Source of the DNA: Pseudomonas vranovensis DSM 16006
GTDB lineage: Bacteria > Pseudomonadota > Gammaproteobacteria > Pseudomonadales > Pseudomonadaceae
Reading direction: 5' to 3'
Assembly: GCF_000425805.1 (NCBI RefSeq)
Contig: NZ_KE384454.1
Span: 164,674-228,673 of the forward strand
DNA length: 64,000 nucleotides
Below, piece by piece: positions 35,468-45,578 of this stretch. The notes beneath the pieces are model-generated. The model saw only the letters and a list, made by a program, of their open reading frames with translations, was not told the DNA's origin and did not search any database. Every line of letters begins with the position of its first letter. Within the stretch, counting starts at the first letter, position 1. A program made the position numbers and the translations under genes.

Positions 35468-35947
35468 TTACTCCACTGTAGCGTGCTTCACTTCAGCCGA
35501 GGCCGACCAGATGCGGTAGCGCACCTGGACGCCATCGGGCACGTAGACCACCACTGGCAGCTTGCTGTTGTAGCGCAGCATGAAACCGTCGCCGACCACG
35601 GGTACGAAGGCTTCTTTGCGGGTGTTGTCCGGGCAGGCCATCAAGGTCGAGGCAGGGCCCATGACCTTCTCCAGGCGGTAGTAGCTGTAGCCCCAGCCTT
35701 GCAGGGTTTTTTCTTCAAGGTTGCCACCCAGGTGCTGGCGGTTGCAGTCGACCTGCAGTTGTTTGCCGGCCATGACTTCGAGCTTGAATGCGGATTCATC
35801 GGCCTGTTGCGGCAGGTGGATCACTTGGCGGGTAAAGCCTTTTTCGGCCTCGGGGTAGGGCGCCACATCCTTGAGGCTGGCAGCCTGTACCGAAGTACCG
35901 ACAGCCAGGGTCAGGGTGAACAACGCGGTGAGGGGGATTGGGCGCAT
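35468..35947 (-). CDS. eco: ecotin-family serine protease inhibitor
   Basis: The 159-residue periplasmic protein has a signal peptide (cleavage after VQA) and matches ecotin: EKGFTRQVIHLPQQ, VDCNRQHLGG, and MLRYNSKLPVVVYVPDGVQV. The disulphide pair is Cys68 and Cys105. By alignment with the E. coli reactive loop (STMMACPD, P1 Met84), the P1 residue here is Leu102 in STLMACPD. It sits between hbdH and aacS (gaps of 56 and 24 bases) on the same strand, so it may be cotranscribed with ketone-body genes. Confidence 0.93.
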   Translation of the reverse strand: MRPIPLTALFTLTLAVGTSVQAASLKDVAPYPEAEKGFTRQVIHLPQQADESAFKLEVMAGKQLQVDCNRQHLGGNLEEKTLQGWGYSYYRLEKVMGPASTLMACPDNTRKEAFVPVVGDGFMLRYNSKLPVVVYVPDGVQVRYRIWSASAEVKHATVE

Positions 35948-36003
35948 AAGGCCTCCTTGCAGATAAAAAAGCACGATACCGCAGCCAGATCCCGAGCCGC
36001 CCG

Positions 36004-36774
36004 TCACTGGGCCAGCCAACCGCCGTCGATGTTCCAGGCAGCACCACGAACCTGACTGCCAGCTTCGCTACAGAGGAACAATACCAGTTCACCCAGGTGT
36101 TCGGGAGTGACGAAGGCCAACGAAGGTTGCTTCTCGGCCAGCAGATCATGCTGGGCCTGTTGTGCCGGAACGCCGCTGGCAATGCGGTCATCGATCTGTT
36201 TCTGCACCAGCGGCGTCAGCACCCAGCCTGGGCAGATGGCATTGCAGGTGACGTTGCTGGTGGCGGTTTCCAGGCCCACTACCTTGGTCAGGCCCACCAC
36301 GCCGTGCTTGGCGGCGACATAGGCAGCCTTGCCGACGGAGCCGACCTGGCCGTGAACCGAGGCGATGTTGATGATTCGGCCCCAGTTGCGCTGGCGCATG
36401 CCCGGCAGCACCCATTGGGTACCGTGGAATACCGCCGACAGATTGACGGCGATGATCGAGTCCCAGCGCTCCACCGGGAACTCGTCCACGGGCGCGACAT
36501 GCTGGATGCCAGCATTGTTGACCAGGATATCGACACTGCCGAACGCGCGCTCGGCGTAGGCGAACAGGTCCTGGATCTGCTTCACGTCGCTGAGGTCCGC
36601 CGGGTGATGGCCAACCCGGGTACCATGGCGGGCCACCTCGGCGATGGCTGCACTGGCATCGCCGAAGCCGTTGAGTACAAGGTTGGCCCCGGCCTGGGCC
36701 AGGACATGGGCAATCCCCAGGCCGATGCCGCTGGTGGATCCGGTGACCACTGCTGTCTTGCCGTTCAGATTCAT
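36004..36774 (-). CDS. hbdH: 3-hydroxybutyrate dehydrogenase
   Basis: The 256-residue short-chain dehydrogenase oxidises D-3-hydroxybutyrate to acetoacetate with NAD+. It has the TGSTSGIGLGIA cofactor loop (residues 11-22), NNAG, the catalytic Ser in IASVHGQVGS, Tyr/Lys in YVAAKHG, and the typical C-terminal GGWLAQ. The start at MNLNGK is set by the family; the longer frame reads into the permease gene. It lies ten bases after the permease gene and upstream of ecotin and aacS. Confidence 0.94.
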   Translation of the reverse strand: MNLNGKTAVVTGSTSGIGLGIAHVLAQAGANLVLNGFGDASAAIAEVARHGTRVGHHPADLSDVKQIQDLFAYAERAFGSVDILVNNAGIQHVAPVDEFPVERWDSIIAVNLSAVFHGTQWVLPGMRQRNWGRIINIASVHGQVGSVGKAAYVAAKHGVVGLTKVVGLETATSNVTCNAICPGWVLTPLVQKQIDDRIASGVPAQQAQHDLLAEKQPSLAFVTPEHLGELVLFLCSEAGSQVRGAAWNIDGGWLAQ

Positions 36775-36784
36775 GGGTTGCTCC

Positions 36785-38176
36785 TCAGACGATGCCGGTG
36801 GCGTAGAACGTGGCGATAACCACAAACACGGCCAGGGTCTTGATTAGGGTAATACCAAAAATGTCCTTGTACGCTTCACGGTGAGTCAGCCCTGTGACTG
36901 CCAGCAGCGTGATCACTGCGCCATTGTGCGGCAGGGTGTCCATGCCACCACTGGCCATGGCGGCCACCCGGTGCAGTACCTCAAGGGGGATGTTCGCGGC
37001 GTGGGCCGCAGCAATGAAAGTATCGGACATCGCAGCCAGGGCGATGCTCATGCCACCGGAGGCGGAGCCGGTGATACCGGCGAGCAAGGTCACGGTGATT
37101 GCTTCATTGACCAGTGGATTGGGAATCGCCTTTAGCGCATCGGCCAGTACCAGGAAACCCGGCAACGAGGCAATCACCGCGCCGAAACCGTACTCGGACG
37201 CGGTGTTCATTGCCGCCAGCAGCGCGCCGCTGACCGCACTTTTGCTGCCTTCGGCCAGGCGACTCTTGATTGCGCCGAAGCCTGCCACCAGTACCAGCAG
37301 AATACCGAGCAGCAAGGCCGCCTCGACTGCCCAGATGGCCGTGAGCTTGGCGATCTCGGTTTGCACCGGGGCGCTCATGCCCGGCAGTTGCAAGGTGTGG
37401 GTCTTGCCGTACCAGGTGGGAATCCAATGGGTAAACAGCAGGTTCATCACCCCCACCAGCAGCAAGGGCGAAAGCGCAAGCCAGGGGTTGGGCAGCGTGA
37501 GGTCGGCTGCAGTTTCCGGCTCGTTGCGCAGCTCCGTGCCATAACCTTCGCCGGCGCGCTGGGCCTTGTTGCGCTGGCGCTGCAGGTAGAGCATGCCGGT
37601 GCAGAATACGAACACTGTGCCAATCAGCCCCAGCCACGGCGCGGCCCAGGCGGTGGTGTTGAAGAAGGTGCTGGGGATGATGTTCTGGATCTGCGGGGTG
37701 CCGGGCAGGGCATCCATGGTGAACGAGAACGCGCCCAGGGCAATGGTGGCCGGGATCAGGCGCTTGGGGATATTGCTCTGGCGGAACATCTCGGCGGCGA
37801 ACGGGTAAACCGCAAACACCACCACGAACAACGAGACCCCGCCATACGTCAGCAAGGCGCACACCAGCACGATCACCAGCATGGCCTGGCGGGTGCCGAG
37901 CAGGCGGATCGCGGCAGCGACGATCGAACGGGAAAAGCCCGACAGCTCGATCAACTTGCCGAATACGGCGCCGAGCAGGAACACCGGAAAGTACAGCTTG
38001 ATGAAGCCGACCATCTTCTCCATGAACACACCGGTGAAGGCCGGGGCGACAGCGGAAGGATCGGTGAGCAATACCGCGCCGAGGGCGGCGATAGGGGCGA
38101 AGAGGATGACGCTATAACCACGGTAAGCAGCCAGCATCAGCAGCGCCAGGGCTGCCAGGGCGATGATCACACTCAT
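36785..38176 (-). CDS. GntP-family permease, probable D-3-hydroxybutyrate transporter
   Basis: The 463-residue inner-membrane protein has about twelve to fourteen hydrophobic segments and GntP-family motifs (FPVFLLGAVFGKLIELSG; ALPGTPQIQNIIPSTFF; PHNGAVITLLAVTGLTH). It is the first gene of the operon with hbdH ten bases downstream, so hydroxybutyrate is the likely substrate. A near-consensus sigma-54 promoter lies 47 bases upstream. Substrate is inferred from context. Confidence 0.9.
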   Translation of the reverse strand: MSVIIALAALALLMLAAYRGYSVILFAPIAALGAVLLTDPSAVAPAFTGVFMEKMVGFIKLYFPVFLLGAVFGKLIELSGFSRSIVAAAIRLLGTRQAMLVIVLVCALLTYGGVSLFVVVFAVYPFAAEMFRQSNIPKRLIPATIALGAFSFTMDALPGTPQIQNIIPSTFFNTTAWAAPWLGLIGTVFVFCTGMLYLQRQRNKAQRAGEGYGTELRNEPETAADLTLPNPWLALSPLLLVGVMNLLFTHWIPTWYGKTHTLQLPGMSAPVQTEIAKLTAIWAVEAALLLGILLVLVAGFGAIKSRLAEGSKSAVSGALLAAMNTASEYGFGAVIASLPGFLVLADALKAIPNPLVNEAITVTLLAGITGSASGGMSIALAAMSDTFIAAAHAANIPLEVLHRVAAMASGGMDTLPHNGAVITLLAVTGLTHREAYKDIFGITLIKTLAVFVVIATFYATGIV

Positions 38177-38222
38177 CGAGTGTCTCCTTGGGTGCATCTT
38201 GTTTTTGTTGGTTGCTGGAGAT

Positions 38223-38239
38223 AGCGGGAATCGTGCCAA
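38223..38239 (-). promoter_or_regulatory. sigma-54 promoter of the hydroxybutyrate operon
   Basis: Read leftward, TTGGCACGATTCCCGCT matches the -24/-12 consensus at 11 of 13 specified positions, with the required GG-N10-GC. The start site would be near 38212, giving a 36-base leader to the permease gene. The sigma-54 regulator gene begins upstream at 39779 and ends at 38388. Confidence 0.88.
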
Positions 38240-38290
38240 TTAGCTATGTTATTGATATATATAGAATATTTTTAGTTTGGGGAGAGAGAA

Positions 38291-38387
38291 GTCTCTGACT
38301 TGAGAATCGCGGGGCAAGCCCGTTCCTACAGACGCTGGGAGCGGGCTTGCCTCGCGACGAAGTCTCAAGAAAGAAACACAAGTCTCT

Positions 38388-38397
<10 letters not shown>
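38291..38397. promoter_or_regulatory. three palindromic upstream activator sites
   Basis: Three copies of one palindrome with a constant 6-base spacer occur: GTCTC-N6-GAGAA (38291-38306), GTCTC-N6-GAAAC (38362-38377) and GTCTC-N6-GAGAC (38382-38397). They lie about 85 to 180 bases upstream of the predicted start site, the usual range for an enhancer-binding protein. The last overlaps the end of the regulator gene. A REP element lies between the first and second. Confidence 0.7.
38309..38356. repeat. REP element
   Basis: GCGGGGCAAGCCCGTTCC and its partner GGGAGCGGGCTTGCCTCGCG form a REP palindrome in the gap between the sigma-54 regulator gene and its target operon. It splits the cluster of activator sites. 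Confidence 0.78.
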
Positions 38398-39779
<1,382 letters not shown>

Positions 39780-39809
39780 GGGCCGCTCCCTGAAGGTCAA
39801 AGGCTGGGA

Positions 39810-40835
39810 TTATGCCCGTGGATCGAAGGCTTCGCGCAAGGCATCGCCGATGAACACCAGCAGGGACAGGATCAGCGCCAGCGAAAAAAAGGCGGTGAAG
39901 CCCAACCAGGGTGCCTGCAGGTTCTGCTTGCCCTGGTTCACCAGTTCGCCCAGAGAGGCGCTGCCGGCAGGCATGCCGAAGCCGAGAAAGTCCAGGGCGG
40001 TGAGGGTGGTGATGGCGCCGGTGAGGATGAACGGCAGGAAGGTCAGGGTAGCGTTCATGGCATTGGGCAGTATGTGCCGCAGGATCACCCAGCGATCCTG
40101 CAGGCCCAGGGCACGGGCGGCCAGCACGTATTCCAGGTTGCGCCCGCGCAGGAACTCGGCACGCACGACGTCCACCAGGGCGAGCCAGGAAAACAGCGCC
40201 ATGATGCCCAGCAACCACCAGAAGTTCGGCTCTACAAAGCCACTGAGGATGATCAGCAGGTAGAGCACTGGCAACCCCGACCATACCTCGAGCAAGCGCT
40301 GCCCGATCAAGTCGATCCAGCCGCCGTGATAACCCTGCAAGGCGCCGGCGGCAATGCCGATCACCGTGCTGATCACGGTCAGGGCCAGGGCAAACAGGAT
40401 CGACACTCGAGTGCCATAGAGCACCCGGGCCAGTACATCACGGGCTTGATCGTCGGTGCCCAGCCAGTTCACGGCCGTTGGTGGGCTCGGGGTGGGTTGC
40501 TGCAGGTCGTAGTTGGGGGTATCGGCACTGAAGGGTATCGGGGCGAACAGCATCCAGCCACCCTGGTCCTTGATCAACTGCTGCACGTACTGGCTGCGGT
40601 AGTCAGGCTGGAACGGCAACTGGCCGCCGAATTCCTGTTCGGTGTAGCGCTTGAAGGCCGGGAAATACAGCTGGCCCTGGTAACTCAACAGCAATGGCTT
40701 GTCGTTGGCCACCAGCTCGGCACCCAGGCTCAGCACCAGCAAGCAGCTGAACAGCCAAAGCGAGTACCAGCCCCGGCGGTTGCGGCGAAAGGCTTGCAGG
40801 CGTCTGCGCGAGACCGGCGACAGGCTGAACATCAT
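39810..40835 (-). CDS. yejE: ABC peptide transporter permease YejE
   Basis: The 341-residue inner-membrane permease has an N-terminal basic segment and helix, a periplasmic insert (about 45-135) and the BPD_transp domain with the EAA loop region (AARALGLQDRWVILRHILPNA near 260). It is the YejE member of a peptide/microcin C-type ABC importer. ATG 40835 overlaps the yejB stop by four bases; a second ATG follows at once. No ATPase gene comes next: the following gene is the sigma-54 regulator, 30 bases on. Confidence 0.92.
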   Translation of the reverse strand: MMFSLSPVSRRRLQAFRRNRRGWYSLWLFSCLLVLSLGAELVANDKPLLLSYQGQLYFPAFKRYTEQEFGGQLPFQPDYRSQYVQQLIKDQGGWMLFAPIPFSADTPNYDLQQPTPSPPTAVNWLGTDDQARDVLARVLYGTRVSILFALALTVISTVIGIAAGALQGYHGGWIDLIGQRLLEVWSGLPVLYLLIILSGFVEPNFWWLLGIMALFSWLALVDVVRAEFLRGRNLEYVLAARALGLQDRWVILRHILPNAMNATLTFLPFILTGAITTLTALDFLGFGMPAGSASLGELVNQGKQNLQAPWLGFTAFFSLALILSLLVFIGDALREAFDPRA

Positions 40836-41890
40836 TGCGCCCTCGTGGCAAAGTCGATTCGCGGATCGACCAGGGTGTAGCACAGGTCACCGACCAGGCG
40901 GATCAACAGCCCGAACACGGTGAAGATGAACAGTGAGCCGAACACCACCGGGTAATCCCGCGAAACCGCCGCTTCGTAACTCATGCGCCCAAGGCCATCG
41001 AGGGAGAAGATCACCTCGATCAGCAGGGAGCCGGCAAAGAACACCGTAATCAATGCCTGGGGAATGCCGGCCACCACCAACAGGATGGCGTTGCGAAACA
41101 CATGGCCGTACAGCACCCGGCGTTCACTCAGGCCCTTGGCCCGGGCGGTGATGACGTACTGGCGGGTAATCTCGTTGAGAAAGGCGTTCTTGGTCAGCAA
41201 GGTGAGGGTCGCGAAACCGCCGATCACCAGGGCCCCGACCGGTAACACCAGGTGCCAGAAGTAGTCGGCCACCTTGCCCAGCAGGCTGAGCTGATCGAAG
41301 TTCTCTGACACCAGCCCCCGCACCGGGAACCAGTTCAGCGAGGTGCCGCCGGCGAACAGCACGATCAACAGCAAGGCGAACAGGAACGACGGCAGCGCAT
41401 AGCCAATCACGATCAGGCTGCTGCTCCAGGCATCGAACGCCGTGCCGTGACGCACGGCCTTGCGAATGCCCAGGGGGATGGACACCAGGTAGGTAATCAG
41501 CGTGGCCCAGAAACCGAGCGACAGGGTAACTGGCATTTTCTCCAGGATCAGGTCGGTCACCTTGGCGCCGCGAAAGAAACTGTTGCCAAAGTCCAGTCGT
41601 GCGTACTGGCCCAGCATCAGCCACAAGCGTTCCGGTGCCGACTTGTCGAAGCCATACTGGCGCTTGATGTCCTCGATCAGCTTGGGGTCCAGGCCGCGGC
41701 TGGCCCGGGAGCTCGCATGCAGGGTTTCGACACTGGCGCCGGGCGCGCTTGCGCCAATGCCCTGCAAGCGGGCGATAGCTTGCTCCACCGGGCCACCGGG
41801 TGCGGCCTGGACGATGACAAAATTGACCAGCAGGATGATCAGCAAGGTCGGAATGATCAACAGCAGCCGCCGCAGGATGTAGACGCTCAT
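40832..41890 (-). CDS. yejB: ABC peptide transporter permease YejB
   Basis: The 352-residue permease starts MSVYILRRLLLIIPTLLIILL, typical of the DppB/YejB subunit, and has an extended periplasmic loop (about 30-110). The EAA loop (ITARAKGLSERRVLYGHVFRNA) is near 245. It overlaps yejA and yejE by four bases each, so the three genes are translationally coupled. Confidence 0.93.
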   Translation of the reverse strand: MSVYILRRLLLIIPTLLIILLVNFVIVQAAPGGPVEQAIARLQGIGASAPGASVETLHASSRASRGLDPKLIEDIKRQYGFDKSAPERLWLMLGQYARLDFGNSFFRGAKVTDLILEKMPVTLSLGFWATLITYLVSIPLGIRKAVRHGTAFDAWSSSLIVIGYALPSFLFALLLIVLFAGGTSLNWFPVRGLVSENFDQLSLLGKVADYFWHLVLPVGALVIGGFATLTLLTKNAFLNEITRQYVITARAKGLSERRVLYGHVFRNAILLVVAGIPQALITVFFAGSLLIEVIFSLDGLGRMSYEAAVSRDYPVVFGSLFIFTVFGLLIRLVGDLCYTLVDPRIDFATRAQ

Positions 41891-43737
41891 GGCTGCTCCT
41901 TGAGGCGCTCGGCCATCTGCGCGTTGGTCAACGCCGTGGGGCTGACTTCCCACCAGCTGTCCAGGCCTTCGTCGTTGCTGGCTTGCACCTTGGGCAGCCC
42001 GAAGCGGTTCCACCACACCGTGGAGGAGCCGGGTGGGTAGTAGTTGGGGATCCAGTAGTAGTTCCACTGCAGCACCCGGTCCAGGGCATGGGCATGACGC
42101 AGCATGTCGGCCTGGGTGCTGGCCTTGACCAGCCCTTCGATCAGCCGGTCGACCGCCGGGTCCTGCAGGGCCATGTAGTTGTTGGCGCCTGGGTCGTTGG
42201 CCGAGGTCGAGCCGAAGACGTTGTACAGCTCGATGCCGGGTGAGGTCGTGACCGGGTAGCCGGTCACGATCATGTCGTAGTCTCGGGCCATGAGCCGGTT
42301 GACGTACTGTGAAGGGTCGATCCGGCGGATGTCGAGGGTGATGCCGATCTGCGCCAGGTTGCGCTTCCAGGGCAGCAGCAAACGCTCGAAGCCGGTCTGG
42401 GCATTGAGGAAGGTGAACTGCAGTGGCTCGCCCTGGTCGTTTACCAGTTGGTCGCCCTCAGGTTTCCAGCCTGCCGCCTGGAGCAAGGCCAGGGCTTGCA
42501 GCTGTTTGTCGCGAATCAGCCCCGAGCCGTCGGTTCGCGGCGCTTCGAACACCTGGGTAAATACCTCGTCGGGTATCTGCCCGCGCAAGGGCTCCAGCAG
42601 CGCCAGCTCGCCGGCATCCGGCAGCGCCCGGGCCGCCAGGACGCTGTTGGAAAAAAAGCTCTGCTGACGGATGTACAGGTTGCGCATCATCTGCCGGTTG
42701 CTCCACTCGAAATCCCAAAGCATGGCCAGCGCCTGGCGCACGCGACGGTCCTTGAATACCGGCCGCTGCAGGTTGAAGACAAAACCCTGGGCCGTTTGTG
42801 GTGCTTGCTTGCCCAAGTGGGCGCGCTGCAAGCGACCGTCTTCCAGCGCCGGGCTGTTGTAGCCGATGGAGTAACCGGTGGCGGAGAACTCGCGGTTGTA
42901 GTCAAAGCCGCCACCGCGCAATACCTGGCGCGCCACTTCGGTGTCGCCGAAGTATTCGATGCGCAGACGGTCGAAATTGTAGCGGCCGCGGTTGACCGGC
43001 AGGTCCCGAGCCCACCAGGTCGGATCGCGTACAAAGGTGATGCTGCGACCGTTGTCGATTGGCCCGATACGATAGGGGCCGCTGCCTACGGGCGTATCAA
43101 AACCACCGCCGCTGGCAAAGTCACGGTCCTTCCACTCGTGCTCGGGCAGTACCGGCAAGGTGGCCAGGTCCAGTGGCAGGGTGCGGTTCAGGTTGTTCTT
43201 GAAGTGAAAGCGGATCTGCCGTGGCCCCTCGATCTCGACCCGCTCGACATCGGCGAACTGGGTACGGAACTTGAGGTTGCCTTTTTGCATCAGCGTTTCG
43301 TAAGTGAAGCGCACATCCTCGGCGCGCACCGGCTGGCCATCGGCAAAGCGTGCACGCGGGTCGAGATAGAAGCGCAGCCACAGACCGTCAGGGGCGCGTT
43401 CAAGCTGGTGTGCAATAAGGCCGTACACCGTGTAGGGCTCATCTTGCGAGCGCACGGCCAGGGGCGCGTACAGCCAACCGTCGACCTCGGCCACGCCGGT
43501 GCCTTTGTCGATATAGGGCAGCACATGGTCGAACTGACCGATCTCGATGGCCGAGCGGCGCAAAGTGCCACCTTTGGGGGCGTCGGGGTTGGCGTAGTCG
43601 AAATGCTTGAAGTTGGCGGGATAACGGGGCGCTTCGCCATAGACCGTGAGAGCGTGGCTGGGAGCTGCCAGGGCGGCATGAGTCCAAGCCAGAAGTAGGA
43701 CCAAGACTACAGCGAGAGAGGAAGGAACGGATTGCAA
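41887..43737 (-). CDS. yejA: periplasmic peptide-binding protein YejA
   Basis: The roughly 616-residue extracytoplasmic binding protein has a signal peptide (SLAVVLVLLLAWTHAALA) and the SBP family 5 fold: YGEAPRYPANFKHFDYANPDAPKGG at the mature N-terminus, then RFADGQPVRAEDVRFTYETL near 130 and NYNREF-like FDYNREF near 280. There is no in-frame ATG near the signal peptide; TTG 43737 is the best start and is a weak point of this call. It heads the yejABE set. Confidence 0.88.
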   Translation of the reverse strand: MQSVPSSLAVVLVLLLAWTHAALAAPSHALTVYGEAPRYPANFKHFDYANPDAPKGGTLRRSAIEIGQFDHVLPYIDKGTGVAEVDGWLYAPLAVRSQDEPYTVYGLIAHQLERAPDGLWLRFYLDPRARFADGQPVRAEDVRFTYETLMQKGNLKFRTQFADVERVEIEGPRQIRFHFKNNLNRTLPLDLATLPVLPEHEWKDRDFASGGGFDTPVGSGPYRIGPIDNGRSITFVRDPTWWARDLPVNRGRYNFDRLRIEYFGDTEVARQVLRGGGFDYNREFSATGYSIGYNSPALEDGRLQRAHLGKQAPQTAQGFVFNLQRPVFKDRRVRQALAMLWDFEWSNRQMMRNLYIRQQSFFSNSVLAARALPDAGELALLEPLRGQIPDEVFTQVFEAPRTDGSGLIRDKQLQALALLQAAGWKPEGDQLVNDQGEPLQFTFLNAQTGFERLLLPWKRNLAQIGITLDIRRIDPSQYVNRLMARDYDMIVTGYPVTTSPGIELYNVFGSTSANDPGANNYMALQDPAVDRLIEGLVKASTQADMLRHAHALDRVLQWNYYWIPNYYPPGSSTVWWNRFGLPKVQASNDEGLDSWWEVSPTALTNAQMAERLKEQP

Positions 43738-43793
43738 GCGCCTGACTACCTGTGCCCACGGGTGTGGCTGTAGCTTAGCAGCTCGGAGCGCTA

Positions 43794-43827
43794 CACCCGA
43801 ACCGGCCCGGGCGGACCGGTTCGGGTG
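43794..43827. terminator. long perfect hairpin between ppiC and yejA
   Basis: CACCCGAACCGG (43794-43805) pairs perfectly with CCGGTTCGGGTG (43816-43827) around a ten-base loop. It lies eight bases past the leftward ppiC stop and about 57 before yejA. No U-tract follows, so it may be a processing or stabilising element as much as a terminator. Confidence 0.6.
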
Positions 43828-43835
43828 CGATGGAC

Positions 43836-44117
43836 TCAGTCCTGGCGGCTGGTCACTTCCAGCAGGTGGTAACCGAACTGGGTCTTCACCGGGCCTTGAA
43901 CGGTGTTGACCGGGGCGCTGAACACCACGGTGTCGAATTCCTTGACCATCTGGCCTGGGCCGAACGAACCCAGGTCGCCGCCCTGACGGCTGGACGGGCA
44001 GGTGGAATTGGCTTTGGCGATTTCGGCGAAATCGGCACCGGCTTCGATCTGAGCCTTCAGTTCGTTGCACTTGTCTTCAGTGGCAACCAGGATGTGACGG
44101 GCAGTGGCTTTGGCCAT
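43836..44117 (-). CDS. parvulin-type peptidyl-prolyl isomerase (second copy)
   Basis: The 93-residue cytoplasmic parvulin has ARHILVATEDKCNELKAQIE at the start, CPSSRQGGDLGSFGPGQM in the middle and FGYHLLEVTSR at the end. It is a paralogue of the 33172 gene. AGGAG lies seven bases before the ATG. It lies 32 bases downstream of the DAHP synthase gene and may be partly cotranscribed with it. Confidence 0.92.
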   Translation of the reverse strand: MAKATARHILVATEDKCNELKAQIEAGADFAEIAKANSTCPSSRQGGDLGSFGPGQMVKEFDTVVFSAPVNTVQGPVKTQFGYHLLEVTSRQD

Positions 44118-44149
44118 GGGAGATGCTCCTTTGCAAGAAAGTGCCGAGA

Positions 44150-45247
44150 CTACCGGATTGCAGCGCTTTTTTCCTGCGCAATGTCACGCAATGCAGCTGC
44201 CCCCTGACGCAACAGCGCTTCGGTGCCGTCCCAACCCAGGCAGCCGTCGGTGATCGACACCCCGTATTTGAGCGGTGCATTGCCCAGCGCCTGGCAACCG
44301 TCGAACAAATGGCTTTCGAGCATCATGCCGATCAGCGACGTGTCGCCCTGCAAGCGCTGCTCCAGCACCTCGTTGAACACCTGCGGCTGGCGCATCGGAT
44401 CCTTGCCGCTGTTGGCATGGCTGCAATCGACCATGACCCGTGGGCTCACGCCCGACTTGGCCAGGCCCTGTCGCGCCAGCGCAATACTCTGGCGATCGTA
44501 GTTGGGGCCTTGGTTGCCGCCACGCAGTACCAGGTGCGTATCCGGGTTGCCCAGGGTTTCGATGATGGCCGGGAAACCTTGCGCGTCCATGCCGAAGTGC
44601 CTGTGGCCGTGGGCAGCGCTGCGAATCGCATCGCAGGCGATGCCGACACCGCCGTCGGTGCCGTTCTTGAACCCTGCCGGCAGGCCCAGGCCGCTGACCA
44701 TCTCGCGGTGGATCTGCGATTCGGTGGTGCGTGCACCAATGGCCGCCCAGCTGAGCAAATCGTCGAAGTACCCGGCTGCCATCGGTTGCAGCAGCTCCGT
44801 GGCCACTGGCAGGCCGCATTCGAGCATGCTCAGCATCAGCCCGCGCGACAGCGCGATACCGGCGTGCATGTCATCGCTGCCATCAAGGTGCGGGTCGTAC
44901 GCCAGGCCCTTCCAGCCCACCGTTGTGCGCGGTTTTTCAACATAGGCGCGCATCACCAGCAGCATCTGGTCGCTGACCTCTGCGCCCAGGCGTGCCAGGC
45001 GCTGCGCGTATTCGCGGGCCGAGCGTGGGTCGTGGAGCGAGCAGGGGCCGACAATCAGCAGCAGGCGTGAATCTTCGCCATTGAGGATGGCGCGTACAGC
45101 CTTGCGGTGGCGTTCGACCTGGGCGGCTAGGGCGGTGGACAGCGGCATCTGCTGCTTGAGCAACAGCGGGCTCGGCAGGCGTTGGCTGACGGCGCTGTTG
45201 GCAGCGGTGGGTTCGGACAGTGGCAGAGCGAGTGTGGACGATTGCAT
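44150..45247 (-). CDS. aroF: DAHP synthase, AroFGH type
   Basis: The 365-residue class I alpha 3-deoxy-D-arabino-heptulosonate-7-phosphate synthase makes the first committed step of the shikimate pathway. Motifs: LLIVGPCSLHDP (near 63), MRAYVEKPRTTVGWKGL, GARTTESQIHREM, GFKNGTDG and MVDCSHANSGKDP. The choice of aroF over aroG as symbol is arbitrary. The start at MQSSTLALP follows AGGGA by about ten bases. Two aromatic-rich leader peptides and a terminator lie upstream, so control by attenuation is likely. Confidence 0.93.
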   Translation of the reverse strand: MQSSTLALPLSEPTAANSAVSQRLPSPLLLKQQMPLSTALAAQVERHRKAVRAILNGEDSRLLLIVGPCSLHDPRSAREYAQRLARLGAEVSDQMLLVMRAYVEKPRTTVGWKGLAYDPHLDGSDDMHAGIALSRGLMLSMLECGLPVATELLQPMAAGYFDDLLSWAAIGARTTESQIHREMVSGLGLPAGFKNGTDGGVGIACDAIRSAAHGHRHFGMDAQGFPAIIETLGNPDTHLVLRGGNQGPNYDRQSIALARQGLAKSGVSPRVMVDCSHANSGKDPMRQPQVFNEVLEQRLQGDTSLIGMMLESHLFDGCQALGNAPLKYGVSITDGCLGWDGTEALLRQGAAALRDIAQEKSAAIR

Positions 45248-45296
45248 GTTCTGGATTCCCTGGGCGGATGGCGGGGTCTTGCCCGCGCTGTCGGCC

Positions 45297-45449
45297 CTAT
45301 CGAGGTGTTCGACAGTTGGCCTGATTGGCGTCATGTGTATCTGTGCCACCAACAAGTGACCGATCGGAGGCGGCAGACTGGCCCGAACGGGATTGGCTAA
45401 ATCGCCAGGCGGTAAAGCTTGGGTAACGGTGGTAGGCGGCGTAGTTCAT
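45297..45449 (-). CDS. second leader peptide (aromatic-rich) of the DAHP synthase gene
   Basis: A 50-codon reading frame begins MNYAAYHRYPSFTAWRF: six of its first 17 residues are Tyr, Phe or Trp. GAGGA lies eight bases before the ATG. It ends 49 bases before the DAHP synthase start and is in a different frame, so it is not an extension of the enzyme. A small GCGGG/CCCGC hairpin (45271-45286) follows its stop. This is the pattern of a leader peptide whose translation senses charged aromatic tRNAs. Confidence 0.7.
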   Translation of the reverse strand: MNYAAYHRYPSFTAWRFSQSRSGQSAASDRSLVGGTDTHDANQANCRTPR

Positions 45450-45494
45450 GGGGTAATCCTCAGTATCTGTTCGGTTGCGTGGGGGCTTAAAAGC

Positions 45495-45528
45495 AAAACC
45501 CCCGATCGGAGGGGCCGACCGGGGGTTT
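45495..45528 (-). terminator. attenuator terminator between the two leader peptides
   Basis: Read leftward, a run of five C pairs with five G, extended by further pairs (one mismatch) around a short loop, and is followed by TTTTGCTTTT. The segment AGGGGCCG (45510-45517 on the plus strand), part of the arm and loop, is perfectly complementary to CGGCCCCT at 45547-45554, which could form the antiterminator instead. Confidence 0.82.
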
Positions 45529-45578
45529 GAGTATTCTCGTATTCGGCGGCCCCTTGAAAGTGGGCGCCGGTGTGGGTA

